Origin: a bacterium
GTDB taxonomy: Bacteria > Patescibacteriota > Patescibacteriia > JACPHY01
Direction of reading: 5' to 3'
DNA: 34,146 nt
Assembly: GCA_030647005.1 (NCBI GenBank)
Contig: JAUSKG010000029.1
Span: forward strand, 1-34,146
Position 1 is the first letter of the stretch; every line of letters begins with the position of its first letter. Under the pieces are notes generated by a model. It made no database searches. It was given only the letters and a program-made list of their open reading frames with translations, and had not been told where the DNA came from. This document shows, piece by piece, positions 27,586 to 34,146 of this stretch. Both the position numbers and the translations under genes were made by a program.

Positions 27586-28347
27586 ATGAGTACGCCAACA
27601 CTCGAACAGATGCTCAAGGCCGGTGTCCATTTTGGTCATCGGCAATCGCGTCGTCATCCAAAGATGACGCCGTACATCTTCACGATGCGGAACAACGTCC
27701 ACATCGTGGACCTCGAACAGACCGTGGCGAGGATGGATGTTGCGTGCGCAGCGGTCCGCGCGCTCGTGGGGGAGGGGAAGACCATCCTGTTCGTCGGCAC
27801 GAAGGATGCGGCGAAGGAGATCGTACGCGAGCAGGCGGTGCGCGTGAACATGCCGTACGTCGTTGGTCGGTGGCTCGGTGGGACAATCACGAACTTCGTG
27901 GTCATCGGGAAACTCATCCAGAAGTACCGCTCGCTCCTCCGCATGCGCGATACCGGTGAGCTCGAGCAGAAGTATACGAAGCACGAACAGTCCGAGATGA
28001 GCCGCGAGATCCGGCGACTCGAGGAAGCCGTCGGCGGTATCAGCGATCTCACGAAGCTTCCTGATGCCATCTTCGTGGTGGATGTTCGCGAGGAAGCCAC
28101 TGCGGTACGCGAGGCCGTGCGGCGGAATATTACCTTGTTCGGTATCTGCGACACGAACGTTGATCCATCGGATATCACCTACCCCATTCCGGGGAACGAT
28201 GATGCCGTCGCGTCCATCCGTATCCTCGTCACCGCGTTCGCCGATGCGGTCGAGCAGGGGACCGTCGCACGCGCGAAGGCCGTCGCGGCAACGCCCGTTG
28301 CGGCAGTTGCGCCGCAAACGCACAGAGAACAACCAGAGAGCGTATGA
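27586..28347 (+). CDS. rpsB: 30S ribosomal protein S2
   Basis: The 253-residue protein starts at MSTPTLEQMLKAGVHFGHRQ (ATG 27586) and shows S2 landmarks: HFGHRQSRRHPKM, GRWLGGTITNF, LPDAIFVVDVREEATAVREA and FGICDTNVDPSDITYPIPGN. S2 binds late on the 30S head-platform junction. The last 20 residues are Ala/Pro/Thr-rich. Its stop overlaps the tsf start (ATGA, 28344-28347), so the pair is translationally coupled, as in most bacteria. Confidence 0.97.
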   Translation: MSTPTLEQMLKAGVHFGHRQSRRHPKMTPYIFTMRNNVHIVDLEQTVARMDVACAAVRALVGEGKTILFVGTKDAAKEIVREQAVRVNMPYVVGRWLGGTITNFVVIGKLIQKYRSLLRMRDTGELEQKYTKHEQSEMSREIRRLEEAVGGISDLTKLPDAIFVVDVREEATAVREAVRRNITLFGICDTNVDPSDITYPIPGNDDAVASIRILVTAFADAVEQGTVARAKAVAATPVAAVAPQTHREQPESV

Positions 28348-28922
28348 GCAACGCACAGGCGATCATGGAGCTGCGTCAGGCAACGGGTGTCGGGGTTTTG
28401 GACGCAAAGAAGGCGCTTGAGGAGTCCGGTGGCGATGTGGAAGTGGCAAAGGATGCGCTGCGGAAGCAGGGGCAGGCAAAGGCCGCGAAGAAGTCCGGTC
28501 GGGAGACCGCCGAGGGCCTCGTGGGAAGCTACATCCACCAGACGGGCAAGCTCGGCGTGCTCGTCTCCGTCGCGTGCGAGACCGATTTTGTTGCGCGGAG
28601 CGATGATTTCCGTGCGCTCGTGCAGGACCTCGCGATGCACATCGCTGCAGCGGATCCCGAGTATGTTCGGCTGGAGGATGTTCCGGAGGAGATCATCGCG
28701 AAGGAGCGTGAGATCGCTGCGGCCCAAGCAGCGGGTAAACCAGAGGCCGTCGTCGCGAAGATCGTGGACGGCAAGCTCGCGAAGTTCTATGCGGAGCGCG
28801 TGCTCCTCAATCAGGAGTTCGTCAAAGATGACTCCATGACGGTCCAGCAGCGCATGGAGCAGGCCATTCAGAAACTCGGAGAAAATGTTGTGGTGCAGGA
28901 GTTCGTGCGATTCTCGCTGTGA
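28344..28922 (+). CDS. tsf: Elongation factor Ts (short form)
   Basis: EF-Ts exchanges GDP for GTP on EF-Tu. The 192-residue protein has the N-terminal UBA-like domain (IMELRQATGVGVLDAKKALE) and the TDFVARSDDF motif of the core. At 192 residues it lacks one of the two core subdomains of the 283-residue E. coli protein, as in many reduced genomes. It ends in VVVQEFVRFSL, close to a normal C-terminus. A 10-bp hairpin at 28946 follows. Confidence 0.96.
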   Translation: MSNAQAIMELRQATGVGVLDAKKALEESGGDVEVAKDALRKQGQAKAAKKSGRETAEGLVGSYIHQTGKLGVLVSVACETDFVARSDDFRALVQDLAMHIAAADPEYVRLEDVPEEIIAKEREIAAAQAAGKPEAVVAKIVDGKLAKFYAERVLLNQEFVKDDSMTVQQRMEQAIQKLGENVVVQEFVRFSL

Positions 28923-28945
28923 TGCGTGTACTCATGCACACCCTT

Positions 28946-28969
28946 GCCCAGTCGCCAAAGCGGCTGGGC
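28946..28969 (+). terminator. Terminator of rpsB-tsf
   Basis: GCCCAGTCGC pairs with GCGGCTGGGC around CAAA, followed by ATTTGG. An extended -10 (TGGTATCCT, 28973-28981) for gap follows directly. Confidence 0.7.
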
Positions 28970-29038
28970 ATTTGGTATCCTGGAGATAGGCGGTGTGTTT
29001 TTCGTGCCGCTGCTGTTCACTCCTTTCTCCTATCTCCT

Positions 29039-30067
29039 ATGCTGCGTGTCGCCATCAACGGTTTTGGACGCATTGGTCGGAATACCTTTCGCGCGATCAA
29101 GGAGCGTGGGCTCGGAAAGAAGCTCCACGTCGTGGCGGTGAATGATCTCACCGATCCGGAGACGCTCGCGCACCTCCTGAAGTACGATACGGTGTTCGGA
29201 CGCTTCGATGGGCGCGTGAGTGCGCGGTCGCACGCGATCACCGTTGACGGGAAGGATATCCACGTCTACGCGGAGCGTGAGCCGGAGCAGCTCCCGTGGA
29301 AGAAGCTCAAGGTGGATGTCGTGCTCGAGTGCACGGGTCGGTTCACGCAGGATGGTGCCGCGCGTGCGCACCTCACGGCGGGCGCGAAGCGCGTCATCGT
29401 GTCCGCACCGACGAAGGGGTCGGGCAACGTCTCGACGTTCGTACTTGGTGTCAATGACGATCAGCTCGGCGACCACGATGCGATCAACAACGCATCGTGC
29501 ACGACGAACTGCGTCTCGCCCGTCACCCGCGTCGTGAACGATGCATTCGGGGTGGAGCGCGCCGCGCTGACGACCATCCACGCCGTCACTGCCGAGCAGA
29601 ACCTCACGGACGGTCCGCCGCCCGGGCTCAAGAAGGGCGACCTCCGTCGCGCCCGCGCGGCCTATGTGAACATGGTGCCCACAACGACCGGTGCCGCGAT
29701 CGCGGCGACCGAGACCATTCCCGATCTCGTGGGAAAGTTCGACGGGCTCTCCGTGCGCGTGCCGCTCGTGGATGTCTCGCTCTCGGATTTCGTCTTTGTC
29801 CTCAAGCAACCCGTCACCGTGGCGCAGGTGAACAATGCATTCAAGCGAGCGGCGAAGAATCCGATCTACCGCGGCGTACTCGCGGTGACGGAGGAGCCAC
29901 TCGTGTCATCGGACTTCATCAAAAATCCCTACTCTGCAGTCGTAGACCTTGGGCTCACGAAGGTCATTGATGGCACGCTCGTGAAAGTCATGGCCTGGTA
30001 CGACAACGAATGGGGCTACAGTTGCCGTCTTGCCGAGATGGCACTCGAAGTGGGAAAGCGGATCTAA
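29039..30067 (+). CDS. gap: Glyceraldehyde-3-phosphate dehydrogenase
   Basis: It oxidises G3P with phosphate to 1,3-bisphosphoglycerate, making NADH. The 342-residue protein starts at MLRVAINGFGRIGRNTFRAI (ATG 29039), the NAD-binding GxGxxG region. The catalytic cysteine motif is ASCTTNCVSPV, followed by HAVTAEQNLTDG, the RRARAAYVNMVPTTTGAA segment and WYDNEWGYSCRL near the end. No Shine-Dalgarno sequence is seen. The leader of about 50 bases is pyrimidine-rich. It opens the gap-ndh-pgk-eno cluster. Confidence 0.97.
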   Translation: MLRVAINGFGRIGRNTFRAIKERGLGKKLHVVAVNDLTDPETLAHLLKYDTVFGRFDGRVSARSHAITVDGKDIHVYAEREPEQLPWKKLKVDVVLECTGRFTQDGAARAHLTAGAKRVIVSAPTKGSGNVSTFVLGVNDDQLGDHDAINNASCTTNCVSPVTRVVNDAFGVERAALTTIHAVTAEQNLTDGPPPGLKKGDLRRARAAYVNMVPTTTGAAIAATETIPDLVGKFDGLSVRVPLVDVSLSDFVFVLKQPVTVAQVNNAFKRAAKNPIYRGVLAVTEEPLVSSDFIKNPYSAVVDLGLTKVIDGTLVKVMAWYDNEWGYSCRLAEMALEVGKRI

Positions 30068-30068
30068 T

Positions 30069-30096
30069 GGAAACCTAAAGGTTTCCGCTACGGGGG
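30069..30096. repeat. Covarying hairpin repeat with GCTACGGGGG tail, copy 1
   Basis: GGAAACCT-AA-AGGTTTCC followed by GCTACGGGGG. Two more copies with compensatory changes in the stem occur at 34005 and 34077. Confidence 0.75.
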
Positions 30097-30193
30097 AACA
30101 GATCGTCTCCGAAGCTGGTGCGGGAGCACCGAAGATCGTTTCCGCTACGGGGGAACAGATCGTCTCCGAAGCTAGTGCGGGAGCACCGAAGAT
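30081..30193. repeat. 57-bp tandem duplication before the NDH-2-like gene
   Basis: Two copies (30081-30137 and 30138-30193) differ by one base (GCTGGTG versus GCTAGTG). Each starts with GTTTCCGCTACGGGGG and contains a GGTGC/GCACC hairpin. The period is a multiple of three. The second copy ends three bases before the start codon at 30197. Confidence 0.9.
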
Positions 30194-30196
30194 GCT

Positions 30197-31504
30197 ATGG
30201 ACATACCGCGCGTCGTCATCATCGGCGGAGGCCTCGCTGGGTGGGGGGTCGTCAAGGAGCTCGAGCCGTACGCGCGGCACGAGGACATCGCGCTCACGCT
30301 CATCGAGGAACGATCGTGCCACGAGTTTCCGCCTCTCTACTACGAGGTGGCGACGGGTATCGCGCAGGGCGACACCGGAGAAGCCGTATCACTTGCGAGT
30401 AGTGTGTGCGTTGATGTCGTACACCTTGAACGTTTCACACGCAAAGCGAACGTCGCAATCGTACAGGATCGAGTCACCGCGATCCATCGTGCAGCGCGGC
30501 GCGTGGTGGTGTTGAGTGGCGCGGAGATTCCGTACGACGTGCTCGTGCTCGCCATGGGGGTGCAAACCGCGTACTATGGAATCATGGGGCTGCGTGATCA
30601 CGCGATTCCACTCAAGAGCGTGGCGGACGCCCTGCACATCCGTCGGCGCATCTGCGAGCTCATCGCGCGCGCACGCCGTGGGAGTGTCGAGCGATTTGGG
30701 ATCGTCATCGGCGGCGGCGGTGCAACGGGTGTCGAGTTTGCTGCCGAGCTCGCATCTGCGTGCCGCGAGTTTGTCCGTCGCGGCCTCCTCCGGCGCGAGG
30801 ATGTCGAGATCACCATCGTGGAGGGTGCCTCGCGTCTCCTCACCGCGTTTCCGGAACGTGCATCATACCTCGCACTCCGGCGGCTCCATCGGCTTGGCGT
30901 GCGGGTCTTCCTCGATGCGCTCGTGGGGAAGGTGACGCTCGATGGGGTGACCGTCGTTCCGCGGCCGCTGCGGGAGGGCGAGCACCGTGAGCAGCTCCTC
31001 TGCGGTTTCTCTGGCGACTCTTGCGAACTCGCGTCCGACGTCACGGTGTGGACAGGCGGGATCGTGCCAACGGCACTCCCAAAGGAGTCGGGGTTCGCCG
31101 TGAATACGCGCGGTGCCGTCGTTGTGGATCGCACTGGTCTCGTGGAAGGCGAGCGTTGCGTGTTTGCGCTCGGTGACTGCGCGGTGTTTCCGGATGCACG
31201 CGGTGGGACGATCCCGCCGCTCGCCTCGCACGCGGTGCGGTCGGCGCCAATCGTCGGGGAGAACGTCATGCGTATGCTCCGCGCGGCGCGTCTGCGTGCG
31301 TATCGGGCGCGTGAGCTTCCGGCGATTCTCCCACTCGGTGGGAAGTACGCCATGCTCACGTATCGCGGCCGCATCGTGGATGGGTGGTCTGTTTGGGTGT
31401 TGCGCTCGCTGGTAGACCTCCGGTACTTCACGCGTGCGTTTGGTCTGGTGACGGGTTTTAGTATTTGGCTCCGTGGCATTCGTGCGTATGTCAAGAACGA
31501 CTAG
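30197..31504 (+). CDS. NDH-2-like NAD(P)H dehydrogenase
   Basis: The 435-residue flavoprotein has an N-terminal FAD-binding GGGLAGWG (VVIIGGGLAGWGVVKELE, residues 6-23), a central NAD(P)H-binding GGGGATGVEFAAELA near residue 173-187, and a GDCAVFPD motif of the FAD site near residue 331. The closing residues are amphipathic and basic (SIWLRGIRAYVKND), suitable for membrane contact as in NDH-2. It would pass electrons from NADH to a quinone or other acceptor without pumping protons. Lying between gap and pgk, it is placed to recycle glycolytic NADH. No oxidase or quinone gene is in the window. Related disulfide reductases are unlikely because no redox CxxxxC motif is present. Confidence 0.8.
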   Translation: MDIPRVVIIGGGLAGWGVVKELEPYARHEDIALTLIEERSCHEFPPLYYEVATGIAQGDTGEAVSLASSVCVDVVHLERFTRKANVAIVQDRVTAIHRAARRVVVLSGAEIPYDVLVLAMGVQTAYYGIMGLRDHAIPLKSVADALHIRRRICELIARARRGSVERFGIVIGGGGATGVEFAAELASACREFVRRGLLRREDVEITIVEGASRLLTAFPERASYLALRRLHRLGVRVFLDALVGKVTLDGVTVVPRPLREGEHREQLLCGFSGDSCELASDVTVWTGGIVPTALPKESGFAVNTRGAVVVDRTGLVEGERCVFALGDCAVFPDARGGTIPPLASHAVRSAPIVGENVMRMLRAARLRAYRARELPAILPLGGKYAMLTYRGRIVDGWSVWVLRSLVDLRYFTRAFGLVTGFSIWLRGIRAYVKND

Positions 31505-31514
31505 GATTATCACC

Positions 31515-32708
31515 ATGCGCGCACTCGGACCGCTACGCGGTGCACGCGTGCTCTGCCGTATAGACGCAAACGTCCCCATGGATGGGACGCGCGTCATGGA
31601 TGATACGAAGCTCACCCTCACACTCCCGACGATTCAGTACCTCCGCCGCGAAGGCGCAGCGGTCGTCCTCCTCTCACATCTCGGGTCCGGCCGTCCGCGG
31701 GAGACCCTCGCGCCAGCAGCCGAGCGGCTCAGTACACTGCTCGGTACCACGGTACGACTGCTCCGCGGCCGCATCGGCACCACCGCGCTCATCACCGCAC
31801 TCGCGGAGCTCAAGCCCCGAGAGGTGGTCATGCTTGAGAACCTCCGGCGGTACCGCGGCGAGCAGGACAACGATCCGACATTCGCACGCGCGATCGCCGC
31901 ACTCGGGACGCACTACATTTTTGATGCATTCGGTGTCGCCCATCGCTCCCATGCCTCAGTCGTCGGGGTACCGGCGCTGCTTCCGTCTGCTGCGGGCGCA
32001 CTCGTCGAGCGCGAGATGGAGGCAATGGAGCGCTTGCGTGATGGCGCGTCGCCGTTTGTCGCGCTCCTCGGCGGCGCGAAGATCACCACGAAAGCGCCCG
32101 CGATCGCGCGGATTCTCACCGTGGCGGATCGCGTGCTCCTCGGCGGTGCACTCGCGACGCAGTTCTTCGTCGAGCGCGGGTACGAGGTGGGGGATTCGCT
32201 CGTTGAGGCGGAGGGCGTTGCCATTGCGGCGAATCTGCGGAAGAGCAAGCGGTTCCGGAACGTGATGCTCCCGCTCGATGTCGTCGTAGGGGATCCGCGC
32301 ATCGGCGCACGGTCGGCACACGTCGTGCTCGTGCAATCCCAGCCGCACCGGATCGCCACCGGCAGGGAGCAGGTACTCGACATCGGTCCGCAGACGATCC
32401 GCGCGTATGCGGAGCAGCTCAAAGCGGCAAAGACGATCCTGTGGAACGGGCCGCTCGGCATGTTCGAGGAGGAACCCTACCACCACGGCAGCATCATACT
32501 CGCACGCGTCGTCGCGAGCCGCGCATCCGGTCGCGCGTTCGGTGTCGTCGGCGGCGGCGAGACGCTCGCGGTTCTCGCGCGCACGCGCATGGAGCGTTTC
32601 ATTGATCACATCTCCTCCGGCGGCGGGGCGATGCTCGCGTACCTCGCGGCGGATGGGAAGATCCCTGGCATCCTGGCACTTCGGCAATCAGCACGCGTTC
32701 GAGCGTAG
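31515..32708 (+). CDS. pgk: Phosphoglycerate kinase
   Basis: It makes ATP and 3-phosphoglycerate from 1,3-bisphosphoglycerate. The 397-residue protein starts at [21 protein letters not shown] (ATG 31515, first residues). AGGA lies 8 bases upstream and overlaps the end of the ndh gene. Family motifs: [41 protein letters not shown] and [14 protein letters not shown]. Some positions are variants: IDANVP for the usual DFNVP, TTK for SDK, and GGGE for GGGD. None removes an expected catalytic Arg or Lys that I can identify. Confidence 0.96.
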   Translation: MRALGPLRGARVLCRIDANVPMDGTRVMDDTKLTLTLPTIQYLRREGAAVVLLSHLGSGRPRETLAPAAERLSTLLGTTVRLLRGRIGTTALITALAELKPREVVMLENLRRYRGEQDNDPTFARAIAALGTHYIFDAFGVAHRSHASVVGVPALLPSAAGALVEREMEAMERLRDGASPFVALLGGAKITTKAPAIARILTVADRVLLGGALATQFFVERGYEVGDSLVEAEGVAIAANLRKSKRFRNVMLPLDVVVGDPRIGARSAHVVLVQSQPHRIATGREQVLDIGPQTIRAYAEQLKAAKTILWNGPLGMFEEEPYHHGSIILARVVASRASGRAFGVVGGGETLAVLARTRMERFIDHISSGGGAMLAYLAADGKIPGILALRQSARVRA

Positions 32709-32718
32709 GGATTATACT

Positions 32719-33990
32719 ATGGCAACGATTACCTCCATCCATGCGTGGGAGATTCTCGATTCGCGCGGCAATCCCACCGTGCGTTGTGCCGTGACGCTCG
32801 ATGACGGATCGTGCGGCGTTGCAGCCGTTCCGTCCGGTGCGTCCACGGGCGCGCACGAGGCACTCGAGCTGCGCGATGGTGGGAAGCGCTACGGCGGCAG
32901 TGGCGTGCGGAGCGCCGTGAAGCATGTGAACGGCCCGATTGCGCGAGCGGTCCTCGGAATGGATGCACATAACCAGCAGGCCATGGACCGCACGCTCATC
33001 GCGCTCGATGGTACGCCGAACAAATCCAAGCTTGGCGCGAACGCGATCCTCGCGGTCTCACTCGCGTGTGCAGTTGCCGCTGCGCGATCCCACGGGGTGC
33101 CACTCTACGAGTACCTCCGGAGCGCGTACGATCTCCCGCTACGCGGTTGGCGGATGCCGACGCCGATGATGAACGTCGTCAACGGCGGGCGCCACGCCGC
33201 ATCCGGGCTCTCCGTACAGGAGTTCATGATCGTCCCGCAGCACAAGCGGTTTTCGGAGCAGCTCCGCATCGGCGCCGAAGTGTTCCACGCGCTCCACGAC
33301 ATCCTCGCAAAGCGGAAACTCGCCACCACCGTTGGCGATGAGGGTGGCTTTGCGCCTGTCTTTCCAGAACCAAAGCCCGAACTCGTCCTCCGGCTCATCC
33401 TCCGTGCGGTGAAGCGTGCGGGATATGCACCGGGAAAGGACATCGCGCTCGCGCTCGATGTCGCCGCGAGTGAGTTCTACGATGCGGCGCATCGCACCTA
33501 CTCCTTCACTGGTCGCTTTGGAGAGGAGGGGATTCCCTGGACATCGGCGCAGATGATCGCGCGGATGGAGCAGTGGGTGAAAAAGTTTCCGCTCATCTCG
33601 ATTGAAGACCCGCTCGATGAAGATGATTGGGAGGGATGGACGGCACTCATGGAGCGCATCGGCAAGCGCGTGCACGTTGTCGGCGATGACCTCTTCGTTA
33701 CAAACCCCGCACGCCTCCGGCAGGGGATTGCGTGCAACGCGGCAAACGCGATCCTCATCAAGGTAAACCAGATAGGCACGCTCACGGAGACGATGGAAGC
33801 CATCGCGCTGGCGCGCGAGGCGAAGTACGGCGTCATCATCTCGCATCGTTCCGGAGAGACCGCCGACACGTTCATCGCGGACCTCGCGGTGGCCGTCAAT
33901 GCGGAGTATATCAAGACCGGCTCGCTCTCTCGCTCCGAGCGCGTGGAGAAGTACAATCGGTTGCTGGAGATCGAGGAGGAGGTTGCGTAA
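32719..33990 (+). CDS. eno: Enolase
   Basis: It converts 2-phosphoglycerate to phosphoenolpyruvate. The 423-residue protein starts at [20 protein letters not shown] (ATG 32719), 10 bases after the pgk stop, with AGGGA 7 bases upstream. Signatures: [16 protein letters not shown] (mobile loop), [20 protein letters not shown] (metal ligand region), [11 protein letters not shown] and [18 protein letters not shown] with the catalytic Lys and His positions kept, and [11 protein letters not shown]. Length is normal. It ends the glycolytic cluster, and a hairpin repeat follows. Confidence 0.98.
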   Translation: MATITSIHAWEILDSRGNPTVRCAVTLDDGSCGVAAVPSGASTGAHEALELRDGGKRYGGSGVRSAVKHVNGPIARAVLGMDAHNQQAMDRTLIALDGTPNKSKLGANAILAVSLACAVAAARSHGVPLYEYLRSAYDLPLRGWRMPTPMMNVVNGGRHAASGLSVQEFMIVPQHKRFSEQLRIGAEVFHALHDILAKRKLATTVGDEGGFAPVFPEPKPELVLRLILRAVKRAGYAPGKDIALALDVAASEFYDAAHRTYSFTGRFGEEGIPWTSAQMIARMEQWVKKFPLISIEDPLDEDDWEGWTALMERIGKRVHVVGDDLFVTNPARLRQGIACNAANAILIKVNQIGTLTETMEAIALAREAKYGVIISHRSGETADTFIADLAVAVNAEYIKTGSLSRSERVEKYNRLLEIEEEVA

Positions 33991-34004
33991 TCTGGCGTGC
34001 GAGT

Positions 34005-34032
34005 CCCCCGTAGCGGAGACCTTCAGGTCTCC
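34005..34032. repeat. Covarying hairpin repeat, copy 2 (reverse)
   Basis: Read on the minus strand it is GGAGACCT-GA-AGGTCTCC followed by GCTACGGGGG. Just after eno it can act as a terminator, with ATCTTTCC following on the plus strand. Confidence 0.75.
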
Positions 34033-34076
34033 ATCTTTCCTCCCCGCCACCAACCCGCCTACCCCAACGCCCGGAT

Positions 34077-34100
34077 GGAGGTCTAAAGACCTCCGCTACA
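34077..34100. repeat. Covarying hairpin repeat, copy 3
   Basis: GGAGGTCT-AA-AGACCTCC followed by GCTACA. Beyond it, to the window end, no gene is seen. Confidence 0.75.
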
Positions 34101-34146
34101 ATCCTCGGCGCTCACGCGCCAGCTGCGGAGAGAGAAGATCCATTAT

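Noticed and set aside
30081-30193. CRISPR-like array
   Set aside because: It is a plain two-copy tandem duplication with no spacers and no cas genes nearby.

Overview
The window looks like a chromosomal segment of a GC-rich member of the Candidate Phyla Radiation (Patescibacteria). This is inferred from gene content and protein style: a short 192-residue EF-Ts, a compact two-domain dCTP deaminase, a double-length ThyX, very short leaders, pilin-like and DUF3048 proteins, and house-keeping genes mixed with unknown small genes. I cannot place it in a named lineage without a tree. I found no tRNA, rRNA, CRISPR array or transposase gene.

Layout. 1-1600: a partial unknown protein, nested palindromic repeats, a small basic protein and a tiny 29-residue peptide gene on the minus strand. 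1649-5564: miaA (plus), then a minus-strand unknown, gatB and tk. 5561-7681: tmk and a tandem ThyX on the minus strand, forming the operon thyX-tmk-tk-gatB. 7823-10481: an HD phosphohydrolase, dUTPase and two-domain dCTP deaminase. 10498-14922 (minus): gyrB and the operon secE-nusG-rplK-rplA-dcd. 15151-20816 (plus): a beta-carbonic-anhydrase-like protein, a membrane protein plus RodA/FtsW, a zinc-ribbon protein, rplY, DUF3048 and a degenerate pilin. 20832-25251 (minus): rpmE-prfA-...-prmC, interrupted by about 2.1 kb. 25387-27351 (plus): unknown accessory genes. 27586-33990 (plus): rpsB-tsf, then gap-ndh-pgk-eno.

How it works together. The pyrimidine genes would make dTTP from dCTP/dUTP and from salvaged thymidine: dcd, dut, HD nucleotidase, thyX, tmk, tk. 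The last block is lower glycolysis with an NDH-2-type dehydrogenase that could reoxidise the NADH made by GapDH. The rest is translation (miaA, gatB, L1, L11, L25, L31, S2, EF-Ts, RF1, PrmC), transcription and secretion (NusG, SecE), DNA topology (GyrB) and cell shape (RodA).

The best candidate for something undescribed is a protein-free region of about 1.26 kb on the minus strand (23627 to 22369). It has a sigma70-like promoter at one end, a T-run terminator inside a branched structure at the other, and a dense series of perfect hairpins with GNRA loops between. It reads as a very large structured non-coding RNA. It sits between prfA and prmC, next to a gene for a ClpX-type zinc finger fused to an MshEN domain. 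Other leads are a palindromic element carried in frame inside GatB and an unknown protein (half-copy in MiaA), a MITE-like insertion that duplicated a Shine-Dalgarno sequence, the 29-residue peptide gene, and a tandem ThyX whose two halves carry complementary parts of the signature motif.
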